DNA of 6,628 nt from an uncultured Porphyromonas sp. Lineage in GTDB: Bacteria > Bacteroidota > Bacteroidia > Bacteroidales > Porphyromonadaceae. The translations under genes and the position numbers were made by a program. Of this stretch, positions 1-6,628 are shown piece after piece (the first letter of the stretch is position 1; the number at the start of each line of letters is the position of its first letter). Location of the stretch: assembly GCA_927910985.1 (NCBI GenBank), contig CAKMOP010000080.1, forward strand, positions 1-6,628, given 5' to 3'. Under the pieces are notes generated by a model that worked only from the letters and a program-made list of their open reading frames with translations, had not been told where the DNA came from and ran no database searches.

Positions 1-851
1 GTGCGCTCTCCACGACTGAGGTAGGTGCACTTCCCCTCCTGGGGCTACGCCAAGCGCTCATCGCCTGCGCTACTCCCTCCAATATCAGCGACAGCGTGCT
101 CGCCGAGCGCGTGCGTCGTGGTGAAATAGCCGAGATAGCCCAAGGTATGGGGCGTGATGTCGAGCGCATCATCGCCCTGCATCCCGAGGTACTTATCCAG
201 GGAGTACAGCCCACCGACGACCGTGATGACGACCTGCGCAAGGCTGGGATTGCTGTCGTGCCCTTCAACAACTGGCAGGAAAGTACCGTCTTAGGTCGTG
301 CCGAATGGATGAAGTTCATCGGCCTACTCTTCGGGCGTAATGCTCAGGCCGAAGAAGCCTTCCGCCATATCGAGCAGGAGTACCAAGCTGCCCAAGCCTT
401 AATCCCCGCGACCGAAGAGCCACAGCACGTCCTCTATGGTCTGGACTACAAGGGCGTGTGGTATATCCCTGGAGCGCGCACCTACGTCACGCAGCTCCTC
501 CGTGATGCCCATCTCCGCTACGACTCCGTCCCTGGGACGCAGAGCCGACCCGTCTCCTTCGAATACGTCTTCAGCCGTCATCGTGAGGCTTCCACGTGGC
601 TCTGTCCGATGGCAGGTGACGTGAAGAGCCTCCGTGACTTCCTCACTCTGAACGAGCGGTACCGCCTCTTCTCAGCCACTCAGTCGGGACGTGTGTGGAG
701 CGACCGCAAGCGCACCAACGCCGCAGGAGGGAACGACATCTGGGAGAGTGGCCTCTATTGCCCCCACCTCTTGCTGAAGGACCTGATTAAGATCACCCGT
801 CCTGAGCTCCTTCCCGACTACGAGACCACTTACTGGACGAAGCTGAACTAA
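1..851 (+). CDS. Periplasmic substrate-binding protein of a FecCD/BtuF-type metal-chelate ABC importer (5' partial)
   Basis: Class III periplasmic binding protein (BtuF/FhuD/TroA-like fold) that would capture a heme, ferric siderophore or corrinoid and deliver it to the permease encoded next. The frame is open from base 3 to the TAA at 849-851, giving 282 visible residues; an ATG at 96 is internal because coding clearly continues upstream. At the left edge, STTEVGALPLLGLRQALIAC matches the family's 'S-T-x-V-x-x-L-x-x-L-G' ligand-lobe segment, and VERIIALHPEVLIQ matches 'E-x-I-x-x-L-x-P-D-L-V'. The second lobe has GVWYIPGARTYVTQLLRDA, SFEYV and a C-terminal GLYCPHLLLKDLIKI-RPEL block (usually 'P-D-x-x-L-x-D-L-x-x-I-x-H-P-E'). 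The signal peptide and roughly the first 90-100 residues are outside the window. No frame break is seen in the visible part. Family assignment is firm; the substrate is unknown. P. gingivalis carries comparable iron/heme ABC loci, but orthology is not tested. Confidence 0.88.
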   Translation, partial: ALSTTEVGALPLLGLRQALIACATPSNISDSVLAERVRRGEIAEIAQGMGRDVERIIALHPEVLIQGVQPTDDRDDDLRKAGIAVVPFNNWQESTVLGRAEWMKFIGLLFGRNAQAEEAFRHIEQEYQAAQALIPATEEPQHVLYGLDYKGVWYIPGARTYVTQLLRDAHLRYDSVPGTQSRPVSFEYVFSRHREASTWLCPMAGDVKSLRDFLTLNERYRLFSATQSGRVWSDRKRTNAAGGNDIWESGLYCPHLLLKDLIKITRPELLPDYETTYWTKLN

Positions 852-855
852 GCCG

Positions 856-1887
856 ATGCACCTAGTCACACCCTGCTTTTGCCTTGCTATGCGCTGGGCT
901 CCTTATGGCCTTCCTCCTCGACATTATGTGGGGAAGCGTCGCCCTCCCTGCACGCGAAGTCGTCGAGACCCTCTTGGGGCAAAGCTCCGATACGACCAAT
1001 AGCTACATCGTCCTGAGCTTCCGCCTACCCAAAGCCCTTACGCCGTCATCGCTGGAGCAGGTGTCTCCATCGCTGGTCTGCTGATGCAGACCCTCTTCCG
1101 CAATCCCTTGGCCGACACTTCCATCCTCGGTATCAACAGCGGAGCAGGCGTCGGGGTCGCCATCTACACGATGGCTGCGACCCTCGCCCCGGGGCTCTTC
1201 CAGACGGCGGGTGTGGCGAGTACGTGGGGCATCATCGGGGCTGCGTGCCTCGGTGCTATGGGCGTCCTCTTAGCGATTAGCGTGGTCTCAAGCCGCCTAC
1301 ACGACCTCGTCTCGGTGCTACTCGTGGGGGTAATGTTCGGCTTCTTAGCCAGCTCAATCATCTCGATCCTGCAGTATTTCAGCGACCAAGAGACGCTGAA
1401 GACCTACCTACTGTGGAGCTTTGGGAGCGTGTCAGGCACGACGTGGCGGCAGCTCTCCGTGATGCTTCCCATCCTACTGACGGCACTTCTCTGCACGCTC
1501 TTCCTGCCCAAGTCGCTCAATGCCTTGGCTCTCGGCGAGCATTATGCGCATTCGGTCGGGGCGAATATCCGCCTCATCCGCCGCCTACTGATCGCACTCA
1601 CCAGCATCATCGCAGGCTGCATCACCGCCTTCACTGGGCCGATTGCCTTCCTCGGAATGGCAGTGCCGCACTTCGTTCGCCTCATCTTCCGCACGGCAGA
1701 CCACCATATTTTGGTGCCTGCGACCTTGCTGACGGGGAGCTTTCTCCTCTTGCTCTGCGACCTCTTGACCCAGCTACCGGGGGCGCAGATGATACTTCCG
1801 ATCAATGCCATCACCTCGCTCCTCGGCGCTCCTGTCGTGCTGCTGGTGCTCCTCGGTGGTAAGCGCAAGCCCTCAACCTTCCGATAA
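856..1887 (+). CDS. FecCD/BtuC-family ABC importer permease, frame broken twice
   Basis: Inner-membrane permease that forms the substrate channel of the importer. I place the start at ATG 856, 4 nt after the stop of the binding-protein gene. The protein then reads MHLVTP, needs one base removed in the C3 run (871-873) or T4 run (877-880), and continues through LLCAGLLMAFLLDIMWGSV, the usual first membrane segment. One G is missing at 1042; adding it turns FRLPKALT into the conserved FRLPKALTAVIAGAGVSIAG followed by LLMQTLFRNPLAD. After both corrections the product is 343 aa, normal for FecCD permeases (about 10 membrane helices). Other hallmarks are LALGEHYAHSVGANIR (residues 224-239, ATPase-coupling loop) and GPIAFLGMAVPHFVRL (261-276). 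As given, the longest intact piece is 1084-1887. Alternative start TTG 884 is less likely because coding sense extends upstream of it. The frame breaks are probably sequence errors, since the rest is well conserved. Confidence 0.87.
871..880 (+). other. Probable +1 frame error near the permease start
   Basis: ATG 856 is in one frame, while the first membrane helix (from about 880 on) is in another, whose own frame has a TAG at 863-865. Removing one C from the CCC at 871-873, or one T from the TTTT at 877-880, joins MHLVTP directly to AFALLCAGLLMAF or to CFALLCAGLLMAF. Both are sensible N-termini. Which run is wrong cannot be decided from this sequence. Confidence 0.6.
1041..1043 (+). other. 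Probable -1 frame error in the permease gene
   Basis: The sequence reads acg-ccg where the conserved protein requires acg-gcc-gtc, so a GG pair appears to have become a single G at 1042. Upstream the frame gives FRLPKALT; downstream the next frame gives VIAGAGVSIAGLLMQTLFR. The two halves abut without loss of residues except the one codon that uses the missing base. Confidence 0.85.
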
Positions 1888-1888
1888 G

Positions 1889-2901
1889 ATGATGCCTTCT
1901 TCGCACGCCCCCTCATCCACATCCGCCAGCTGACCACCGGCTACCTCGAGCGCGGCAAGCCCATCCCCATAGCCGAGGGGCTCGAACTCACCATCAATCC
2001 TGGGGAAGTCATTATGCTGATGGGCCCCAACGGTAGTGGCAAGTCCACCCTGATGCACACGATGGCAGGGCTACTCGCTCCGCTCTCAGGGGATATTTAC
2101 CTCTCTGGTCAAGCCCTCTCGAGCCTTACGCCCAAGGAGCTCTCCCGACAGATTAGCCTCGTGCTGACCGAGCGTATCCCCCCGAGCAATATGACCGTGT
2201 GGGATGTCGTCACCGTGGGGCGCTACCCCTACACAGGCTTCTACGGCCGTCTGAGCCCGCACGATGTGGCGGTATGTGAGGCGGCGCTTGAGCGCTGTCA
2301 CCTAAGAGGGATGCGTGAGCGCACCTTCGACACGCTGAGTGACGGGGAGAAGCAGCGCGTGATGATCGCACGTGCCTTGGCTCAGGAGACGCCACTCATC
2401 CTCCTCGACGAGCCGACAGCGCACCTCGACCTCCCCTCTCGGCTGGAGGTGACGACGATGCTCCGCACGCTGGCGCACGAATGTGGCAAGAGCATCCTTA
2501 TCTCGACGCACGAGCTGGACTTGGCTCTGGGCTGGGCGGACACCCTGTGGCTCTTAGACCGCTCTGGCGAGATGCAGGCTGCAGCACCCGAGGACTTGGT
2601 ACTCTGTGGAGCTATTGAGCGGGTCTTTGGCTCAGCAGAATTGCGCTTCGACCAAGAGCGGGGAGAATTCTCTATCGAGCCAAGTACAGACGCCGCCCTC
2701 TGTGTCATTGGTGAGGGACTGCGTGCGGTATGGACCAAGCGCGCCCTACGCCGTGCAGGCTTCCTCCCTATTGAGTCCGCAGACAATACCCAGCTTCCCT
2801 GCATCGTCATCGAAGAGAGCGGATGGCTGCTTCGCACCTCGTCAGGCGAAGAAACACGGCATACCTCAGTCACCTCCCTCCTCCGCGCCCTGAGGGCATA
2901 G
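1889..2901 (+). CDS. ABC importer ATPase, FecE/BtuD type with C-terminal extension, one frame break
   Basis: Cytoplasmic ATPase that powers the permease encoded just upstream. The start is ATG 1889 (a second ATG follows at 1892), 1 nt after the permease stop. It reads MMPSSHAP, then the frame changes at a C5 run (1908-1912); with a sixth C it continues PLIHIRQLTTGYLERGKPI. The corrected product is 337 aa. Walker A GPNGSGKST is at 46-54, signature LSDGE at 150-154, Walker B LILLDEP at 170-176, and the switch histidine of STHE at 208. The Q-loop region reads LVLTERIPPSNMTVWDVV, with no glutamine at the usual place; I associate this variant with Bacteroidota homologues. Roughly the last 100 residues lie beyond the normal ATPase core (containing ALCVIGEGLRAVWTKRALR) and form a family-specific tail of unknown role. 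Without correction the intact frame begins only at ATG 2014, inside the P-loop strand, which cannot be the real start. Confidence 0.9.
1908..1912 (+). other. Probable -1 homopolymer error (C5 for C6) in the ATPase gene
   Basis: From ATG 1889 the frame reads MMPSSHAP and then meets a TGA within 50 nt, while the ATPase N-terminus (PLIHIRQLTTGYLE) lies one frame away and has no start codon after the permease stop. Adding one C to this run fuses the two and gives a length divisible by three over 1889-2901. Confidence 0.8.
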
Positions 2902-2906
2902 CCTTC

Positions 2907-2937
2907 CCGTCACCCCCCTTCCGTCCTTCGGTGACGG
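2907..2937. terminator. Hairpin just after the ABC ATPase stop
   Basis: Perfect 8-bp arms ccgtcacc (2907-2914) and ggtgacgg (2930-2937) with a 15-nt loop, starting 6 nt after the importer operon's last stop codon. There is no clear U-run after it. The loop and right arm also contain gtccttcggt (2923-2932), which can pair with accgaaggac at 3004-3013, so alternative foldings exist. A role in ending or stabilising the importer mRNA is inferred from position. Confidence 0.45.
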
Positions 2938-2942
2938 ACAAG

Positions 2943-2988
2943 ACGACCGCACCCCCATAACCCTCGAGGGCTATGGGGGTGCGGTCGT
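2943..2988. terminator. Strong bidirectional terminator hairpin between convergent genes
   Basis: Perfect 17-bp stem: acgaccgcacccccata (2943-2959) pairs with tatgggggtgcggtcgt (2972-2988). Inside the loop ccctcgaggg (2961-2970) is itself a palindrome that extends the stem after one mismatch. It lies between the + strand importer operon (stop at 2901) and the - strand PepSY gene (stop at 3014), so it can serve both directions. Neither side has a long T-run. Intrinsic terminator function is inferred from stem strength and position. Confidence 0.75.
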
Positions 2989-3013
2989 AGTAATAGGGCA
3001 CCTACCGAAGGAC

Positions 3014-4487
3014 TTACTTCTTCCCGCGACGGCGCAGGAGACGACGGACGTAGTCGAAGGTGAGCATCAGCCCCGTGAGCGAGGAGATGAGTCCAATGAG
3101 CAGGAAGGTCCACATCACCACGGTCCACGCCCCAGGCGTATTGACCAGCGGAGCGAACTGCAGGCGGTGGAACTTCATAAACATCCACGCATCGATGCGC
3201 TCATTATCCGCATACATCCGATACATCCCCGTCTTGGGGTCGATGTAATAGGTGTGATGATCCTTCGTATCAATCGCGATACGCCAGACGGGCAAAGGAC
3301 GCTTGCCCGCACGATGGACATAGTAGGTATCGTACTTCTCGAGGAAGGTAGTGGTATAGTGCTTATCTCCAAAGACACGGCGAAGCTCCGTCAGCAGCTC
3401 TGCACGATTGAGTGCCAGCACCTTCGGCTCTGCTGAGCGAGCATCGTAGTAGTGCGCTTCCTTCCCCTCCGCTCGGAGGATGGGGATAGAGCCGAAGGAG
3501 GTGAAGCTCAGCGAGCGCAGCTCCGGCTCACACTGACGCAAGGCCGTCAGAGACGTGCGGTACTGCTGCAGGGGAAGCGGATCACCTGCGAGCTGCTCCA
3601 CGGGATAGTCCTTGGTCTCGGTGGCAGGGAAGTGGACGACGGACAAAAGTCCCGTCAGCACCCAGGTAATAATCAGGACACCGCCGACCGTCCCGAAGAA
3701 GTGATGCCACTGGTAGCGCTTGCGAGGGAAGGGGGGAATAGAGCTTCTTGGCCTTCTTCTTCCCACGTGTACGGTAGTAGACGATGCCGAGGTAGAAGCC
3801 CGTCACCGCCATAAACGTCCCGATGGCACCGAGGACGATGATGATCCAGCGCCACAGCTCCACCTGACTGCGTATATAGGTGAAGTAGATCCAGTGCGGG
3901 ATGGCACCGAACCACGACCACAGACGTTCGCTGCGCGTACTCTCTTGCAGCACCTTCCCCGTCTTGCTCGAGACGTAGACTTCGTGCCCTTCTCCCCCCG
4001 AGAGATGCAGGCGGTAGAAGGGGAGGTCTTCACGCAGCTGGGCAAAGGGCGTCCACTGGTCAAGGTCTGTGAGCGTATCGATTCCCTCGACGCTCTTCCC
4101 CCAGCGCTGAGCTACATCCTCGAGGTAGCTGCGATCAAGGTGCAGGATATGCAGGGTGTCCCCAGAGAAGGTGAGCATCTTCTCATCCCCCTCACGAGGC
4201 TGGAGCGTCAGGCGTGCACGACTGTCGGCATAGGTGCCACCCGAGAGGGTGAGCCCCTCTATATGGAGCGTATCCAAGGAGGGAGAAGCCAGTAGCACGG
4301 CTAAGCTGTCGGTCGAAGGGAGCTCTTCGGGCAAGCACGCACTATGCTGGAGCTCTTCGTCTGGCGAGTACTTGGGGTAATGATGGTAGATGAGGACGAA
4401 GCCAGAGACGAACCAGGCGACGAAGAAGATACTCATCAAGGCACCGAGCAGGCGGTGCGTACGAGTCATAAAGGACTTAAGGGTCAT
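3014..4487 (-). CDS. Double PepSY/transmembrane protein (PepSY_TM family), one frame break
   Basis: Inner-membrane protein of the PepSY-associated TM family, often found with iron, heme or siderophore uptake genes; a reductase or chelate-handling role has been proposed for some members. Start is ATG 4487. The frame breaks at a G6 run (3731-3736): the first part reads to KKKAKKLYSP and the second resumes at PFPRKRYQWHHFFGTVGG. Removing one base gives 490 aa. Helices lie at about 12-34, 211-238, 261-286 and 453-478. Two periplasmic regions end in PepSY-like YVSSKTGKV (171-179) and YYIDPKTGM (413-421), so the protein looks like two related halves. Histidines near helix ends (H11, H35, H36, H198, H261, H262, H285, H440) could bind heme or metal, which is inference. 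The gene converges on the importer operon and is not co-transcribed with it. An internal Met at residue 7 is an alternative start. No convincing promoter was found upstream. Confidence 0.82.
3731..3736 (-). other. G6/C6 run that breaks the PepSY gene frame
   Basis: On the coding strand this is C6 after ctctatt. Five Cs give Leu-Tyr-Ser-Pro-Phe-Pro-Arg-Lys and join the two halves cleanly; eight Cs would give one extra Pro and also work. With six, translation of the first half runs on into an unrelated tail ending near 3582. One extra base from sequencing is the simplest explanation; slipped-strand phase variation is possible but six bases is a short tract. Confidence 0.75.
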
Positions 4488-4724
4488 AGTCGAAGGTCTT
4501 GGTCAAGATGAGACTATTGCATCATACGGCACTCGCTTCGTTGTTTGCGACATTCGGGCTGGGTCATTTACAGGAGTAAACTCCCTTCGCCCTCAGTCTT
4601 AACGCCTTGCGATTACCGCATGCTGCCATGGTCTCCAAGATACAATGATAAAGTACAGCCCCCCACCATACCGTGGGGTACAGTGGGGGGCTGATAAGAG
4701 CTTTGTGAACTCGTGTCGAAAGGC
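4488..4724. other. Intergenic region between gapA and the PepSY gene
   Basis: These 237 nt separate two - strand genes, carrying the gapA terminator near 4656-4693 and whatever promoter serves the PepSY gene. I looked on the - strand for TAnnTTTG and found only imperfect matches (for example TATCTTGG at about 4636-4643), not enough to call. A small inverted pair, tttac/gtaaa, lies around 4567-4580. No coding sequence or structured RNA is recognised. Confidence 0.5.
4656..4693 (-). terminator. Terminator hairpin downstream of gapA
   Basis: Perfect 11-bp arms cagccccccac (4656-4666) and gtggggggctg (4683-4693), with an inner 4-bp tacc/ggta stem (4669-4672 with 4677-4680). It lies about 32 nt past the gapA stop in the direction of gapA transcription. 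On that strand it is followed by a moderately T-rich tactttatcattg stretch, consistent with an intrinsic terminator. Confidence 0.75.
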
Positions 4725-5839
<1,115 letters not shown>

Positions 5840-5967
5840 CTATGGCTTACTTCTAAAATATTTTGGAAAATCCCCTCTTTCCGCCCACTTCTGCCCGTAA
5901 AGCTCCACACAAAGCCCCACCAACGACCTCGTGAGAGCTCGCCCCAAGCGTGTCTGCAGAGTACTCC

Positions 5968-5984
5968 GCCGCGAGTCTCGCGGC
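5968..5984. repeat. Short GC-rich perfect hairpin
   Basis: Arms gccgcga (5968-5974) and tcgcggc (5978-5984) with a 3-nt gtc loop. It is isolated between two divergent promoters and has no T-run on either side. It could be a protein-binding palindrome or a remnant terminator; nothing decides between these. Confidence 0.45.
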
Positions 5985-6009
5985 TTCCACCTTACGAAGT
6001 AGCTGCTGC

Positions 6010-6119
6010 GACCTATATAGCTCAGCGGATGAAGCTATATTGCTTTGTCTGCAAAGCAATATAGGTCACGATAACGACCTATATAGGTCAGACAGCCGAC
6101 CAATATAGGTGCATACCAC
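6010..6119. repeat. Degenerate tandem array of five 22-bp units with an ATATAGGTC core
   Basis: Units start at 6010, 6032, 6054, 6076 and 6098. Their first nine bases are gacctatat, aagctatat, aagcaatat, gacctatat and gaccaatat, and most continue aggtc or a close variant; the last eight or so bases of each unit vary. The unit at 6076 contains the perfect 14-bp palindrome gacctatataggtc (6076-6089). The right-half core atataggt(c/g) recurs exactly 22 bp apart at 6059, 6081 and 6103. The period is about two helical turns, so cores would face the same side of the DNA. Units are too short and too degenerate for a CRISPR array. A multi-site operator or iteron-like element is possible. It ends about 65 bp before the -7 element of the next gene. 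Confidence 0.65.
6035..6064. repeat. 13-bp perfect inverted repeat within the array
   Basis: Arms ctatattgctttg (6035-6047) and caaagcaatatag (6052-6064) enclose a 4-nt tctg loop. It is formed by units 2 and 3 of the array, where the sequence departs most from the array consensus, as if the inverted arrangement were selected or arose by local inversion. It could form a hairpin in DNA or RNA. There is no following T-run, so a terminator role is not indicated. Confidence 0.7.
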
Positions 6120-6184
6120 CCCATCCGCAAGCCCGCATCCTTCCCCTCCTATAGCTTCCCCGCCGTACTCCCCGCCGAAAGGGC

Positions 6185-6192
6185 TAACTTTG
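6185..6192 (+). promoter_or_regulatory. Putative -7 promoter element TAACTTTG for the gene at 6245
   Basis: Perfect match to the Bacteroidota TAnnTTTG -7 consensus, 52 nt upstream of the ATG at 6245, giving a leader of about 45 nt. The expected -33 position falls in C-rich sequence with no TTG, which fits a promoter that needs an activator or simply a weak one. An aaaggaaa stretch at 6219-6226 is too far from the ATG to be an ordinary ribosome-binding site. Confidence 0.55.
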
Positions 6193-6244
6193 ATAGCGAA
6201 CTCCCCCATCATCCCCCCAAAGGAAATAGCTTATTCAGACGACA

Positions 6245-6628
6245 ATGATAGCCTACAAAGAGATTGCCCAAATCAAAAATGTGAAGGGCGTTAACCCCGT
6301 CACGGGAGACTATTCCTATGAGGAGAATGGGCGGGGCTACCTCTGTATTGATGGTGTCTTGCTTGAGAAAGAGAGGCCCGCAAGTCAGCTCGTCTCCGTA
6401 GGTGAATACACCTACGCTTGGTATAGCTATGGCTGCATAGAAGTCTATTCGGGGCATACCTTGCTGAAGGTATTTGAGCAGAAGGTTCGCCTACTTAATG
6501 GAGAAGCAGGCGCGTACATCGGGCATCATACTTACGATCCTAAAACCTTAGAGACGGGTGAGAATATCCTTTCAGTCCCAGACGGGCAACCTCTCTTAGC
6601 GCAAAACGTCCCTTACAGCTTGTATAAA
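6245..6628 (+). CDS. Hypothetical protein, 3' partial
   Basis: Open from ATG 6245 to the window edge: 128 codons with no stop. It is preceded by an in-frame TAG at 6227-6229, so 6245 is the first possible ATG. I do not recognise the family. The protein begins MIAYKEIAQIKNVKGVNPVT and is hydrophilic and rich in Tyr and Gly (GDYSYEENGRGYLCIDGV, GEYTYAWYSYG, GEAGAYIGHHTYD). There is no signal peptide and no membrane helix, so it is probably cytoplasmic. The spaced aromatic/Gly segments look like a beta-rich repeat protein and faintly recall WG-type repeats, but I do not assign that. Base composition is visibly less GC-rich than the importer genes, which may reflect low expression or foreign origin. 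A - strand open frame across 6209-6457 is treated as a shadow, because the + strand frame is longer, has a promoter motif and a plausible start. Confidence 0.6.
   Translation, partial: MIAYKEIAQIKNVKGVNPVTGDYSYEENGRGYLCIDGVLLEKERPASQLVSVGEYTYAWYSYGCIEVYSGHTLLKVFEQKVRLLNGEAGAYIGHHTYDPKTLETGENILSVPDGQPLLAQNVPYSLYK

Noticed and set aside
884..1084. Separate 66-residue gene beginning with TTG 884
   Set aside because: It is the N-terminal part of the FecCD permease; its last residues are out-of-frame reading of the conserved segment after the break at 1042.
2014..2901. ATPase starting at ATG 2014
   Set aside because: This start lies inside the strand leading to Walker A and would delete the first beta strands; coding sense continues upstream to ATG 1889 once one C is added to the 1908-1912 run.
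3731..3736. Phase-variable homopolymer switch in the PepSY gene
   Set aside because: Six bases is short for slipped-strand switching, and four other genes sites show similar one-base run errors, so a sequence artefact is more likely.
3720..4295. 191-codon + strand open frame opposite the PepSY gene
   Set aside because: It lies wholly antisense to a well-supported membrane protein gene and has no recognisable domain.
5853..6064. Small overlapping open frames on both strands in the intergenic region
   Set aside because: They show no conserved motifs, cross the hairpin and repeat array, and have no suitable promoter or start context.
6010..6119. CRISPR array
   Set aside because: Period is only 22 bp with degenerate repeats and about 8-nt variable parts; no spacers of normal length and no cas genes are present.
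6209..6457. 82-codon - strand open frame over the start of the last gene
   Set aside because: The + strand frame is longer, has an upstream TAnnTTTG element and runs open to the window edge; the - frame ends inside the + gene's leader with no supporting signal.

Overview
The window looks like a stretch of a GC-rich member of the Bacteroidota, most likely Porphyromonas or a close relative. This is inferred from the GapA protein sequence, two TAnnTTTG-type -7 promoter elements, and an ABC ATPase with the long C-terminal tail and VLTER loop that I associate with this phylum. No 16S or other strict marker is present, so the genus is tentative.

Layout. From the left edge to 2901, on the + strand, is a tightly packed FecCD/BtuCDF-type importer cassette: a substrate-binding protein (start lost off the window), a membrane permease and an ATPase, with gaps of only 4 and 1 nt. 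Its substrate is a metal chelate (heme, ferric siderophore or cobalamin) and cannot be resolved from sequence. Converging on it from the right (3014-4487, - strand) is a double PepSY/TM membrane protein of a family often found beside iron and heme uptake genes. Two hairpins lie between the convergent genes (2907-2988). Next comes gapA (glyceraldehyde-3-phosphate dehydrogenase, 4725-5728, - strand), with its own terminator hairpin and an upstream -7 element. A 516-nt intergenic region follows; it holds a short GC hairpin and a degenerate tandem array of five 22-bp units (6010-6119). A perfect -7 element (6185-6192) then leads into an unrecognised gene starting at 6245 that runs off the right edge.

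How the genes work together. The importer would capture its ligand in the periplasm, pass it through the permease and power uptake by ATP hydrolysis. The PepSY protein may act on the same cargo at the inner membrane, for example in reduction or release, but this rests on family context only. gapA is central glycolysis and unrelated to the importer.

The most important caveat is that four of the five recognised genes carry reading-frame breaks, five breaks in total. Every one can be explained by a one-base length change in a run of identical bases (GG to G, CC to C, C6 to C5, one extra base in a G6 run, one extra in a C3 or T4 run). Correcting them restores family-typical lengths: permease 343 aa, ATPase 337 aa, PepSY protein 490 aa, GapA 334 aa. 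Because gapA is a housekeeping gene, sequencing or assembly error is the most economical reading, not pseudogenisation. I see no clearly new multi-gene system here. The least explained element is the 22-bp repeat array in front of the unknown gene.
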